Part shown: positions 41,671 to 50,712 of the stretch, one piece after another
How the letters are laid out: each line of letters begins with the position of its first letter
Numbering within the stretch: the first letter of the stretch is position 1
Notes under the pieces: generated by a model
Told to the model about the DNA's origin: nothing
Databases searched by the model: none
Seen by the model: the letters and a program-made list of their open reading frames with translations, nothing else
Source: Halomonas sp. THAF5a
Lineage (GTDB): Bacteria; Pseudomonadota; Gammaproteobacteria; Pseudomonadales; Halomonadaceae
Direction: 5' to 3'
NCBI RefSeq assembly: GCF_009363755.1
Contig: NZ_CP045417.1
Location: 806,001-870,000, forward strand
Length of the DNA: 64,000 nucleotides
Made by a program: the position numbers and the translations under genes

Positions 41671-42573
41671 ATGTCCCGTGTCACTCTGGCCCAATGGCAG
41701 ATGCTGGCCGCCGTGGTCGATCATGGCGGCTTCGCGCGTGCCGCCGAGGCCATCCACAAGAGTCCGTCGACGCTTAACCATGCGGTGCACAAGCTGGAGC
41801 AGCAGCTCGGCGTGAAGGTGCTGGAGCCCGTGGGGCGTCAGGTGCGGCTGACCGAGGCCGGCGCGATGCTGCTGCGACGCGCCCGCCAGCTGATCGAGGG
41901 CGCCGAGGCGCTGGAGGATGTCGCCGGCAGCCTGGCCGAGGGGCTGGAGGCCGAGGTGGTGCTGGCGGTGGACCAGGTGTTTCCGTCGGACGCCCTGGCG
42001 CGCGCGCTGGCCACCTTCTCGGCGGCCTTTCCTCATGTGCGAGTCCAGCTCCACGAGACGGTGCTCAACGGTGGCATCGAGATGCTCTACGACGGCAGTG
42101 CCGACCTGGTGGTCTCCGGGCTTGCCGCACAGGGCTTCCTGGGGGAGCCGCTGGTGACGGTGCGCTTCGTCGCCGTGGCCCACCCCGAGCACCCGCTGCA
42201 TGGGCTTGGCAGGACCCTGGATCTGCGCGACCTGGTGCAGCATCGCCAGCTGGTGGTGCGCGATTCGGCCCAGCGGCAGTCGCTCGACTCCGGCTGGCTC
42301 AAGGCGGAGCAGCGCTGGACCGTGAGCCACCTGGAGACCTCCATCGACATGGTGAAGCGCGGCCTGGGGTTCGCCTGGCTGCCGGAGACCCGCCTCGGCG
42401 AGGCGCTCACCGTCGGGCAACTCGTGCCGCTGCCGCTGGCCGCCGGCGGTATCCGCGAGATTCCGGTGCAGCTGATCCATCGCGACCGAGACCGTGCCGG
42501 GCCGGCCACCCGAGCCCTGGCCCACCATTTGCAGGAGGCCGTCACGACCTGTGCTCCTGGCGCGGATGGCTGA
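41671..42573 (+). CDS. LysR family transcriptional regulator
   Basis: 300 residues. The N-terminal winged helix (LAQWQMLAAVVDHGGFARAAEAIHKSPSTLNHAVHKLEQQLGVKVLEPVGRQVRLTEAG) is followed by the effector-binding domain. GAGGAATTCGAA precedes the ATG at 41671. LysR genes usually regulate the divergent neighbour, here the pirin gene; the 118-base intergenic region would contain the operator. Confidence 0.93.
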   Translation: MSRVTLAQWQMLAAVVDHGGFARAAEAIHKSPSTLNHAVHKLEQQLGVKVLEPVGRQVRLTEAGAMLLRRARQLIEGAEALEDVAGSLAEGLEAEVVLAVDQVFPSDALARALATFSAAFPHVRVQLHETVLNGGIEMLYDGSADLVVSGLAAQGFLGEPLVTVRFVAVAHPEHPLHGLGRTLDLRDLVQHRQLVVRDSAQRQSLDSGWLKAEQRWTVSHLETSIDMVKRGLGFAWLPETRLGEALTVGQLVPLPLAAGGIREIPVQLIHRDRDRAGPATRALAHHLQEAVTTCAPGADG

Positions 42574-42665
42574 AAAAATCGAATGGTTTGACGGAAAAAG
42601 TGCGCTTGAGCTTCAATTTTATGGAATTAAGCTGGGCCCATCGCATTTCAACCGAGGAGGCCGAG

Positions 42666-43670
42666 ATGGGGCTCTTGATCGACGGGCAGTGGCACGACCA
42701 GTGGTACGACACCAAGAAGCATGGCGGCGAGTTCGTGCGGGAATCGGCGAAGCTTCGTGACTGGATCTCGCCCGAGGGTTCTCCGGGGCCCCAGAATCAG
42801 CCGGGTCTGCCGGCCGAGGCGGGGCGCTATCATCTCTATGTCTCCCTGGCCTGCCCCTGGGCGCACCGCGTGCTGATCATGCGACGCCTCAAGGGCCTGG
42901 AGGGGCTGATCGGCGTCTCCCACACCAGCCCGCTGATGCTCGGTCAGGGCTGGAGCTATCACCGCGAGGAGGGCGCGAGCGGTGACGACGTGAACGGCGT
43001 GGACTACCACCACGAGCTCTATACCCTCACCGACCCGCACTACACCGGCCGGGTGACCGTGCCGGCCCTGTGGGACAAGCGGCAGGGGCGCATCGTCAAC
43101 AACGAGTCGGCCGAGCTGGTCCGCATGTTCAACGGCGCCTTCGACGGCCTCACCGGCAACCGGTTGGACCTCTATCCGGCCGACCTGCGGGAGACCATCG
43201 ACGCCGTCAATGCCGACGTTTACGAGCACGTCAACAACGGGGTCTACAAGTCGGGCTTCGCGACCGATCAGGGCGTCTACGAGAAGCACGTGATGGCGCT
43301 GTTCGACGCCCTGGATCGCCTCGAGGCGCGCCTCGACACGCACCGCTACCTGGCGGGGGAGTGGCTGACCGAGGCCGATATCCGGCTGTTCACCACCCTG
43401 GTCCGTTTCGACGCCGTCTATCACGGCCACTTCAAGTGCAACCTGCGGCGCATCGAGGACTACCCGAACCTCGCCCACTACCTGCGCGAGCTCTACCAGT
43501 GGCCGGGCATCGCGGAGACGGTGGACTTCGATCATATCAAGCGCCACTACTACTACAGCCACGACACCATCAACCCGACCCGCATCGTGCCCGCCGGTCC
43601 GCGCCTCGACCTCGAGCGGCCCCACGACCGCGAGCGCCTGCCGGGGCAGGGTATCCGCGAGAAGGGGTAA
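42666..43670 (+). CDS. yqjG: Glutathionyl-hydroquinone reductase (ECM4/YqjG family)
   Basis: 334 residues, the xi-class glutathione transferase length. The catalytic motif is CPWAHR (in LYVSLACPWAHRVLIMRRLKGL), with NNESAELVRMFN for glutathione binding and a C-terminal helical domain. It would reduce glutathionyl-hydroquinones with glutathione. GAGGAGG lies 6 bases before the ATG at 42666. It follows the LysR gene by 92 bases on the same strand. Confidence 0.93.
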   Translation: MGLLIDGQWHDQWYDTKKHGGEFVRESAKLRDWISPEGSPGPQNQPGLPAEAGRYHLYVSLACPWAHRVLIMRRLKGLEGLIGVSHTSPLMLGQGWSYHREEGASGDDVNGVDYHHELYTLTDPHYTGRVTVPALWDKRQGRIVNNESAELVRMFNGAFDGLTGNRLDLYPADLRETIDAVNADVYEHVNNGVYKSGFATDQGVYEKHVMALFDALDRLEARLDTHRYLAGEWLTEADIRLFTTLVRFDAVYHGHFKCNLRRIEDYPNLAHYLRELYQWPGIAETVDFDHIKRHYYYSHDTINPTRIVPAGPRLDLERPHDRERLPGQGIREKG

Positions 43671-43740
43671 GCGACTGTCGCGGGTAGCGTGATCCTGGCA
43701 GGCGGAGAGCGGCGCTGGGGACAGAGCGAAGCGGAGGTCT

Positions 43741-43806
43741 TTTTCCAGGGATGGAAAAAGTAGCGCCCAGGGATGGGTTCACAGCGCCTCCGCGCAGCCT
43801 GTCGCC
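43741..43806 (-). repeat. Dispersed intergenic repeat, copy 2
   Basis: Reverse-strand copy of the element at 21761-21827. It shares TGAACCCATCCCTGGGCGC, but the hairpin reads TTTTTCCATCCCTGGAAAA: the GGCC arms of copy 1 are replaced by other pairing arms. It lies between yqjG and the convergent yaiI gene. Confidence 0.85.
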
Positions 43807-43864
43807 AGGAAAGCCGCTCGCTACTTCTGCCGCGCCAGCCAGCACAATGGGCGCGGCTTCGGCC

Positions 43865-44320
43865 TCAGCGGTGTTGGTTCTTGGCCAGCCACCGATCCAG
43901 GGCGTTGGCGAACTCGCGACGATCGGCGTCGGAGTAGCCGCTGGGGCCGCCGGTGTGTTCGCCGCTGGCCCGCAGGGTCTCCATGAAGTCCCGCATCTGG
44001 ACCCGCGCGCGGATGTTGTTGGCATCCAGCGCCTCCCCGCGGGTGGTCATCACCCGCGCCTCGCGCTCGATCGCCTCCAGGGCCAGCGGCAGGTCCGAGG
44101 TGATCAGCAGGTCGCCTTGCTGGATGCGCTCGACGATCTCGTTGTCGGCGGCGTCGAAGCCCTGGCTCACCGCCAGGCCCTTGACCCACTTCGAGGGCGG
44201 CAGCGGCACGGCGTGGTTGGCCACGAACCAGGTCGGCGTGGCGGTGCGCTCGGCGGCGCGGACGATGATCTCGCGGGCTGCCCGGGGGCAGGCGTCGGCA
44301 TCGACCCAGAGGCTCGGCAT
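43865..44320 (-). CDS. YaiI/YqxD family protein (UPF0178)
   Basis: 151 residues, complete. The family hallmark LWVDADACPRAAREIIVRAAER is at the N-terminus, with DLLITSDLPLA, NNIRARVQMRDFMETLR and GGPSGYSDADRREFANALDRWL. It is distantly PIN-like (conserved acidic residues), so a nucleic-acid role is possible but unproven. No operon partner. Confidence 0.93.
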   Translation of the reverse strand: MPSLWVDADACPRAAREIIVRAAERTATPTWFVANHAVPLPPSKWVKGLAVSQGFDAADNEIVERIQQGDLLITSDLPLALEAIEREARVMTTRGEALDANNIRARVQMRDFMETLRASGEHTGGPSGYSDADRREFANALDRWLAKNQHR

Positions 44321-44768
44321 GTAGGGCTCCTGAAGGGGGGAACGAATAAGGCTGGCCAGGTCATCGCGACGATGGTAGCATGCGCGCTCCTCGCATGTGT
44401 TGACCCCACCATCATGACGACGCGACCTCCCCCGACGGGCGAGGCAAGCGCCGAAGCGGGAAGCCCAGCCACCTGTGCATCATGCATCAAGAGCTGCGCC
44501 TCACGCGTTCGAATTGTGTAGATGGAGCGCCACCGAGATCCGCCACCCGGGCGAGATCGGCGCCAACGGTCGCCACAGCGGCTCATGCGGCCATCGATTG
44601 CGATGGCATGGGCCGAATGCCAGGTGCGACCGGCGTCCCCGACTCCGATTTACGCTCTGCTCCGCCGCCTTCGGGCCGACGGTCGGCAGGGTGCCTTGAT
44701 GGCTTTACCGCGTCAGGGGCGCCACCGATGTTACCTGCCGGCGATGCCGGCCTATTAAGGTGTGATTC
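44321..44768. other. 448-base gap before the DEAD-box helicase gene
   Basis: I see no supported gene. It holds the divergent promoters of yaiI and the helicase gene. Long leaders are usual for deaD-type cold-inducible mRNAs, but I could not pick a convincing promoter or a stable structured element. Confidence 0.4.
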
Positions 44769-46472
44769 ATGACCTCGACTTCTGTCGTCTCGCCGAGCTT
44801 CGGCGAACTGGCCCTGCTGCCTGCCGTTCTTTCTGCTGTTGAATCCCAGGGGTACACCACCCCGTCGCCGATCCAGGCGCAGACCATCCCCGCGCTGCTG
44901 GAAGGTCGCGACATGCTGGGCCAGGCCCAGACCGGTACCGGCAAGACCGCGGCCTTCGCCCTGCCGCTGCTCTCGCGCCTCGAGCTGACGCGCCGCGAGC
45001 CCCAGGTGCTGGTGATGGCCCCCACCCGGGAACTGGCCCAGCAGGTGGCCGTCTCCTTCAGCAAGTACGGTCAGAACCTCAAGGGCCTGGAAGTCGCCAC
45101 CCTCTGCGGTGGCCAGGAATACCGCGAGCAGCTCTCCGCCCTGCGCCGCGGCGCCCAGGTCGTGGTCGGCACCCCGGGCCGCATCATCGATCACCTGGAT
45201 CGCGGCAGCCTGAAGCTCGACGGCCTCTCCGCGCTGGTGCTCGACGAAGCCGACGAGATGCTGCGCATGGGCTTCATCGACGACGTCAAGCGCGTGGTCG
45301 CCGACACCCCCCAGAACGCCCAGCGGGTCTTCTTCTCCGCGACCCTGCCGACCGAGATCGAGCGCATCGTCAACCGCTACCTCGTCGACCCGGTCAAGGT
45401 CTCCATCGCCGCCAAGGTCGGCACCGCGGCGAGCATCGACCAGCGCATGGTGCGGGTCGACGGCGGCGCCAAGCAGGAGGCGCTGGCGCGCATCCTCGAG
45501 GTCGAGCCGGTCGATGGCGCCATCGTCTTCGTGCGCACCCGGGCCGCCTGCACCACCCTGATGGAGCAGCTCTCCGCCCGCGGCCTGAGCGTCGCCAGCC
45601 TCTCCGGCGACCTCGACCAGAGCCTGCGCGAGCGCACCATCCAGCGCCTCAAGCGCGGCAAGGTCGACGTGCTGATCGCCACCGACGTGGCCGCCCGCGG
45701 CCTCGACGTGCCGCGCATCACCCACGTCATCAACTACGACCTGCCCCAGGATGCCGAGGCCTACACCCACCGCATCGGGCGTACCGGCCGCGCCGGCCGC
45801 ACCGGCGTCGCGATCACCTTCGTCGGCTTCCGCGAAGGCCGCAAGGTGGGCTGGCTCGAGCAGGCCACCGGCCAGAAGATGAGCGAGATGGCGCTGCCCG
45901 ACGAGAAGGCCATCCGCGCCCATCGCGACGAGATGTTCCACCAGCGCGTGGTGGCCGCCCTGACCGCCGGTGCCGACGAGCAGCGTGCGCTGATCGAGCG
46001 CCTGGTCGAGGAGGGTCACGACCCCATCGAGCTGGCCTGCGCCTTCTCGCGCATGGCGCGTGCCGACGAGCCGCCGATCGGTCGCCTGCAGGCGCCCCGC
46101 GCCGAGCGCAACAACGACCGCCACGCGCGTGACGGCAAGCCGAAGCGTCGCGACAGCGCGCCGCGCGAGGGCATGACCCGCTACCGCGTCGCCGTGGGCC
46201 ACCAGGACGGCGTCAAGCCGGGCCAGCTGGTCGGCGCCCTGGCCAATGAGGGCGGCATCGAGGGCAACCGCATCGGTCGCATCGACATCCGCACCGCCTT
46301 CTCCGTGGTCGAGCTGCCGAGTTCGCTGCCGGAGAGCATCCTGGCCAAGATGGCCCGGGCCCGCGTCGCCGGTCGTCCGCTGGAGATCAGCGAGGACAAG
46401 GGCGCGCCGGAGCGGGCGCCGCGTCGTCGCCGCGACGACGATGGGCCGGTGAAGCGTCGCGAACGGGCCTGA
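44769..46472 (+). CDS. DEAD-box ATP-dependent RNA helicase with DbpA-type C-terminal domain
   Basis: 567 residues. The Q motif region (GYTTPSPIQAQTIPALLEGRD) is followed by Walker A AQTGTGKT, PTRELAQQ, DEAD (LVLDEADEML), SAT (FFSATLP) and, in the second RecA domain, HRIGRTGRAGRTG. The C-terminus contains a DbpA-like RNA-binding fold (YRVAVGHQDGVKPGQLVGALANEGG to GRIDIRTAFSVVELP) and a basic tail. This is the DeaD/CsdA architecture: ribosome assembly and RNA unwinding, often in cold. AAGGTGTG precedes the ATG. Confidence 0.93.
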   Translation: MTSTSVVSPSFGELALLPAVLSAVESQGYTTPSPIQAQTIPALLEGRDMLGQAQTGTGKTAAFALPLLSRLELTRREPQVLVMAPTRELAQQVAVSFSKYGQNLKGLEVATLCGGQEYREQLSALRRGAQVVVGTPGRIIDHLDRGSLKLDGLSALVLDEADEMLRMGFIDDVKRVVADTPQNAQRVFFSATLPTEIERIVNRYLVDPVKVSIAAKVGTAASIDQRMVRVDGGAKQEALARILEVEPVDGAIVFVRTRAACTTLMEQLSARGLSVASLSGDLDQSLRERTIQRLKRGKVDVLIATDVAARGLDVPRITHVINYDLPQDAEAYTHRIGRTGRAGRTGVAITFVGFREGRKVGWLEQATGQKMSEMALPDEKAIRAHRDEMFHQRVVAALTAGADEQRALIERLVEEGHDPIELACAFSRMARADEPPIGRLQAPRAERNNDRHARDGKPKRRDSAPREGMTRYRVAVGHQDGVKPGQLVGALANEGGIEGNRIGRIDIRTAFSVVELPSSLPESILAKMARARVAGRPLEISEDKGAPERAPRRRRDDDGPVKRRERA

Positions 46473-46530
46473 GCCCTGAAGCGTCGCCGCCCGGGGTGAA
46501 GCCCCGGTTCGGCAGGCGTCCGTGACCATG

Positions 46531-46556
46531 GCAGGCCGGGGATCTCCCCGGCCTGC
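46531..46556 (+). terminator. Terminator of the DEAD-box helicase gene
   Basis: GCAGGCCGGGG and CCCCGGCCTGC form a perfect 11-bp stem around ATCT, followed by TTGT. Confidence 0.75.
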
Positions 46557-46597
46557 TTGTCGTTGATGAGATCGAAGGAAAGAGGAGGAACACGAGC

Positions 46598-47575
46598 ATG
46601 TGGAAGCGCTTACCGTTCCGGCTGCGGGGCTACCTGATCACCATGACCGGGGTGCTGCTCCTCTCGCCGGACGCCCTGCTGGTCAAGGGGACCAGCGTCT
46701 CGCCTGTCACGTTCCTGTTCTGGCGCGGCCTGCTGCTGGGCATCGTGCTGCTGCTGATCGCCCTGGCGCGCTACGGCCACCGCCTGCCCGAGGCGATCCG
46801 CGCCTGCGGGCCCGCCGCCTGGTGGTGCCCGCTGGCCTTCGCCGCCAGCGGCTGGGCCTTCGTCATCGCCAACCGCTTCACCTCGGCGGGCAACGTGCTG
46901 GTGATGATGAACCTGGCGCCCCTGGTGGCCGGGCTGATCGGCCTGGTGTTCTTCCGCCAGCGCCTGCGGCGCCAGACCTGGGTGGTGATCGCCCTCTGCG
47001 TCGCCGGGGCCAGCCTGATGGCGGCCGGCGAGATGGGCCAGGGCAGCCTGCTGGGGCTCGGCGTCGCGCTGTTCGTGCCGATCTCCATCGCCATCAATAC
47101 CACCGTGGCCAGCGCCCAGAAAGGCGAGCGGCGCCGCGGCATCGACACCACGGTGATCCTGCCGCTGGGCTGCCTGGCGATGCTGCTGCCGGCCGTGCTG
47201 GGCGGCGGGGCGACCCTGCCGCCGGCAGAGGACGTGCCGCTGCTGGCGATCATGGCGCTGTTCCTGCCGGCGGCCTACTTCCTGATCCAGACCGGAGCGC
47301 GCTACCTGCCCGGCGCCGAGGTCAGCCTGGTGCTGCTGCTGGAGACCCTGCTCGGCTCGCTGCTGGTGTGGTGGTGGGTCGGCGAGGTGCCGACCCGGCT
47401 GGCGCTGATCGGTGGCGCCATCATCGTCGTCACCATGATGACGAGCTCGCTGCGCGACCTGCATCGCCAGCGCCGCAAGGCAGCCGGCGGGGCCCCGGAC
47501 ATCGGGCGCATCCAGCAGCAGGCCGTCGAGGAGGAGGCATCCAAGGGCGACGCCGCCGAGGCGTCATCCCGCTAG
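46598..47575 (+). CDS. DMT family (EamA) transporter
   Basis: 325 residues with about ten membrane segments arranged as two EamA repeats (LLLSPDALLVKGTSVSPVTFLFWRG; second repeat from ALFVPISIAINTTVASAQKG). It is a metabolite exporter or importer of unknown substrate. AGGAGG lies upstream of the ATG at 46598, at slightly long spacing. A strong terminator follows. Confidence 0.9.
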   Translation: MWKRLPFRLRGYLITMTGVLLLSPDALLVKGTSVSPVTFLFWRGLLLGIVLLLIALARYGHRLPEAIRACGPAAWWCPLAFAASGWAFVIANRFTSAGNVLVMMNLAPLVAGLIGLVFFRQRLRRQTWVVIALCVAGASLMAAGEMGQGSLLGLGVALFVPISIAINTTVASAQKGERRRGIDTTVILPLGCLAMLLPAVLGGGATLPPAEDVPLLAIMALFLPAAYFLIQTGARYLPGAEVSLVLLLETLLGSLLVWWWVGEVPTRLALIGGAIIVVTMMTSSLRDLHRQRRKAAGGAPDIGRIQQQAVEEEASKGDAAEASSR

Positions 47576-47605
47576 TCGACGGGCCGCTCGGCATGCCAAT
47601 ACAAG

Positions 47606-47633
47606 CGCCCCCGCACCGTCCGGTGCGGGGGCG
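47606..47633 (+). terminator. Terminator of the EamA transporter gene
   Basis: CGCCCCCGCACCG and CGGTGCGGGGGCG form a perfect 13-bp stem with a two-base spacer, followed by TTTT. Confidence 0.9.
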
Positions 47634-47666
47634 TTTTGGTTGGCGCTTTAGCCAATCAGCTAAGGT

Positions 47667-48410
47667 TCAGGCGACGCTTGCCGGGCGCACCAGCTGCTCG
47701 GCGAAGCGGGCGATCAGGGCGCCGGCCTCGGGGGTGGGCGTGACCGCATCGAGCCGCGCCTCGGGGTCGTCGCCCTGGTCGGCGAGGGCCGCGCGCTGGT
47801 GGGCGAGGTAGGCCCGCATCACGGGGGGGCTGAACTCCGGGTGGAACTGCACGCTCCACTGCCGCGGCCCGTGGCGCAGCGCCTGGAAGGGGTCGTGGTC
47901 GTTGTCGGCCAGCACCTGGGCCCCCGGCGGGGCGGTGAGCACCGACTGGGAGTGGGTCAGCTGGGCGGTGAAGGTCGCCGGGAGGGCGCCGAACAGCGGG
48001 TCCGTCTGCCCTGCCTCGGTGAGGCGCAGTCGGCGGGTGCCGACCTCGCGGCCGGCCGGGTGGTAGCCGCTCACTCCGCCGAAGGCCGCCGCCATCAGCT
48101 GGTGGCCGTAGCAGACGCCGAGCATGGCGACGCCGCGCGCGCGGGCCTCGACGAGCCAGGGCTTGAGCGCCTCGCTCCAGGGTTCGGCGTCGCTGACCAT
48201 GGCGTGGGAGCCGGTGATCACCACGCCGTCCCCGGCGGCCGGCACCGGCGGGACGCCCTCGTGGCGGGCATCGTGGACGGTCAGGGTGAGCGCATCGCGC
48301 GCCTCGGCCAGCGGGGCCAGGGCGGCGAGGAAGAGGTCCTCGAAGTCGCCGTGGTCGCGGACCACGTCGGCGAAGCTGTCTCCGGTCTTGAGGATCGTCA
48401 GGCGCGGCAT
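47667..48410 (-). CDS. Class I glutamine amidotransferase (GMP synthase-like)
   Basis: 247 residues. The nucleophile elbow GVCYGHQLMA contains the catalytic Cys and QFHPEFS the His-Glu pair, so the triad is complete. It is a stand-alone domain, as in the GuaA-like amidotransferases of unknown acceptor or gamma-glutamyl hydrolases. It ends close to the EamA terminator on the opposite strand and lies 33 bases after argE, so it may be the second gene of an argE operon. Confidence 0.9.
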   Translation of the reverse strand: MPRLTILKTGDSFADVVRDHGDFEDLFLAALAPLAEARDALTLTVHDARHEGVPPVPAAGDGVVITGSHAMVSDAEPWSEALKPWLVEARARGVAMLGVCYGHQLMAAAFGGVSGYHPAGREVGTRRLRLTEAGQTDPLFGALPATFTAQLTHSQSVLTAPPGAQVLADNDHDPFQALRHGPRQWSVQFHPEFSPPVMRAYLAHQRAALADQGDDPEARLDAVTPTPEAGALIARFAEQLVRPASVA

Positions 48411-48443
48411 GGGGGCTCCGGGCAGGGGCGGGAAGCCGGCATT

Positions 48444-49598
48444 CTACTGCCGCCGCAGCCGCTCGCCCAGCGCCGCCATGAACTGCGCGCCCGCCTCGAG
48501 CTGCTCGCGGTCGATGTACTCGTCGGGCTGATGGGCCTGGCCGATGCTGCCCGGCCCGCAGATCACCGTGGGCAGCCCTTCGCGCTGGAACTGGCCGGCC
48601 TCGGTGGCGTAGGCCACGGCCCCGGTGGGGCGCTCGTCGAGCAGCTCGCGGCAGAGCGCCAGCACCTCGGCATTGTTGTCGTCGGCGAGCGCCGGCACCG
48701 TGGTGTTGAGCGCCTCGGTGACGATGCCGGCTTCCGGCGCGCGCGTCTTCATCTCGGCCTCGAGCTCGGCGGCGGTGGCGTTGACGCGCTCGAGGAGTGC
48801 CTCGAAGCGATCGCTCGGCAGGTGGCGGATCTCCCACTCGAACGTGCACTCCCGGGCCATGATGTTGATCGCCGTGCCGCCGGCGATCTTGCCCACGTGC
48901 AGGCTCGAGTGCACCACATTGAAGGCCTCGTCGACCCGGCCCTCGGCCTTGAGCTCGGCCATCACGTCCTCGATGCGGGTGACCAGGCGCGCGGCGACGT
49001 GGATCGCCGAGACGCCCTGGTTGACCTGGCTGGAGTGGGAGGCGCGGCCGGTGACGGTGGTGCGCAGGTTGGTGGCGCCCTTGTGGGCCACCACCGGGTG
49101 CATCAGGGTCGGCTCGCCGACGATCACCGCCGATGGGCGCGGGTGGTCGGCGAGGAGCCGCTCGATCATGCGCGGGGCGCCGACGCAGCCCACTTCCTCG
49201 TCGTAGGAGAGGGCGAGCCAGATCGGCGTGTCGAGCTCGAGGGTCGTCCAGCGCGGGACTTCGGCCAGGGCGCAGGCGAGAAAGCCCTTCATGTCGCAGG
49301 TGCCCCGGCCGTAGAGGCGCCCGTCGCCCTTGTCGGTGAGCGTGAAGGGATCGGTGGACCAGGGCTGGCCGTCCACCGGCACTACGTCGGTATGGCCGGA
49401 GAGCACCACGCCGCCGGCCACGTCGGGCCCGATGCGCGCCAGCAGGTTGGCCTTGCTGCCATCGTCACTCTCGACGCGCCAGTGCTCCACGCCATGCTCG
49501 TCCAGGTAGCCCTCCACGAAGGCGATCAGGTCCAGGTTCGAGTCCCGGGAGACGGTGGCAAAGCCCACCAGGCGGTTCAGCAGCTCGGCGGCATTCAT
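48444..49598 (-). CDS. argE: Acetylornithine deacetylase
   Basis: 384 residues of the M20 zinc peptidase family, with LSGHTDVVPVDGQPWSTDPF (metal His/Asp), GRGTCDMKGFLA, SYDEEVGCVGA (catalytic Glu) and CGPGSIGQAHQPDEYI. Length and motifs match ArgE, which removes acetate from N-acetylornithine in arginine synthesis. AAGGAG lies 6 bases before the ATG at 49598. Four 10-bp tandem repeats lie immediately upstream. Confidence 0.93.
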   Translation of the reverse strand: MNAAELLNRLVGFATVSRDSNLDLIAFVEGYLDEHGVEHWRVESDDGSKANLLARIGPDVAGGVVLSGHTDVVPVDGQPWSTDPFTLTDKGDGRLYGRGTCDMKGFLACALAEVPRWTTLELDTPIWLALSYDEEVGCVGAPRMIERLLADHPRPSAVIVGEPTLMHPVVAHKGATNLRTTVTGRASHSSQVNQGVSAIHVAARLVTRIEDVMAELKAEGRVDEAFNVVHSSLHVGKIAGGTAINIMARECTFEWEIRHLPSDRFEALLERVNATAAELEAEMKTRAPEAGIVTEALNTTVPALADDNNAEVLALCRELLDERPTGAVAYATEAGQFQREGLPTVICGPGSIGQAHQPDEYIDREQLEAGAQFMAALGERLRRQ

Positions 49599-49611
49599 GG
49601 CGCGCTCCTTA

Positions 49612-49651
49612 CAGTAATCGGCAGTAATCGGCAGTGATCGGCAGTGATCGT
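49612..49651. repeat. Four 10-bp tandem repeats upstream of argE
   Basis: CAGTAATCGG twice, then CAGTGATCGG and CAGTGATCGT, contiguous and starting 14 bases before the argE start codon. They would lie in the argE leader or promoter, where copy-number change could alter expression. Confidence 0.85.
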
Positions 49652-49696
49652 GGCCCGAGCCTATCACGGGCGGCCGGGGCGATATGACCTCCGCCC

Positions 49697-50608
49697 TCAG
49701 GCGGAGGCCAGCCGGTAGCCCTGGGCGGTCAGTCGCTCAGCGAGGGCGGCGATGTGCGCCGGGCTCACCTCGCAGCAGCCGCCGACGATGGTGGCGCCCT
49801 GGGCGATCCAGCGGCAGGCGTGTTCGGCATAGCCCTCAGGCCCCAGGTCCTCGCGGGTCTCCAGGCCTTCGACCGTGCCGCCGGGGGCGAGGTCGGCCGC
49901 CGCGGTGAAGCCGTTGGCGTAGCCGCCGAAGGGTACGTCGAGGTCGCCAAGCTCGCCCATGGCGGTGGTGAGCGCCTCGGGCACCGAGCAATTGACCAGC
50001 ACCGCCGCGGCGCCGGCCGCCACCACCGCCCGGGCGGCCTCGGCCAGCGGCTCGCCGGAGCGCAGGCGGGTGCCGTCGCCGTCGCTCACGGTGAAGGCGA
50101 CCCATACCGGGATGCCCCGCGCCACGGCCGCGCGGGTCGCCGCCAGCGCCTCGCGGGCAAGCGTCATGGTCTCGCAGATGAAGAGGTCGACCCCGTCGGC
50201 CTGGGCCTCGACCAGCCGGCCGTAGTCGCGCTCGCAGGTGGCGTCGTCCGGCACCAGTTCGTGGTGGTAGCTCGCCACCAGCGGCGGCAGGCAGCCGGCG
50301 ATGCGCACTGCCCGGCCGCTCTCGTCGCGGGCCTGGCGGGCGGCCCCCAGCGCGGCGGCATGGAGCGGCGCGAACAGGGCGGGGTCGCCGTCGCGGGCCA
50401 GGCGCTGCGGTGTGGCGCTGTAGTTGTTGGTGGTGATGATCCGGGCGCCGGCGTCGATGAAGTCGCGGTGCACCGCGGTGACCAGCGCCGGTTCGTCCAG
50501 CATCACCTGCGCGGACCACAGCGGCGTGACGGGGCGCTCGCTGCGCCGCCGGAGTTCCTGTCCCATGCCCCCGTCCAGCAGCACGATGCGGTGTTCTTCA
50601 GCGCTCAT
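49697..50608 (-). CDS. Homocysteine S-methyltransferase family protein
   Basis: 303 residues, a TIM-barrel methyltransferase with zinc ligands in VLVNCSVPEA and the C-terminal GGCCEVSPAHI. The N-terminal LLDGGMGQELRRR and TNNYSATPQRL are typical of the MmuM/BHMT family. It would transfer a methyl group from S-methylmethionine or a betaine to homocysteine, giving methionine. In a halophile a betaine donor is attractive, but sequence does not decide. Monocistronic. Confidence 0.92.
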   Translation of the reverse strand: MSAEEHRIVLLDGGMGQELRRRSERPVTPLWSAQVMLDEPALVTAVHRDFIDAGARIITTNNYSATPQRLARDGDPALFAPLHAAALGAARQARDESGRAVRIAGCLPPLVASYHHELVPDDATCERDYGRLVEAQADGVDLFICETMTLAREALAATRAAVARGIPVWVAFTVSDGDGTRLRSGEPLAEAARAVVAAGAAAVLVNCSVPEALTTAMGELGDLDVPFGGYANGFTAAADLAPGGTVEGLETREDLGPEGYAEHACRWIAQGATIVGGCCEVSPAHIAALAERLTAQGYRLASA

Positions 50609-50712
50609 TGGGTCACTGTCCCTCTGTCGACATGGCCATGGTGCCGCCGGCTCTGCGGCGGCACCTGGACCCTAGCCGTAAATGGCGAGCCGCTCAAGAG
50701 GGCAGCGGGGCG

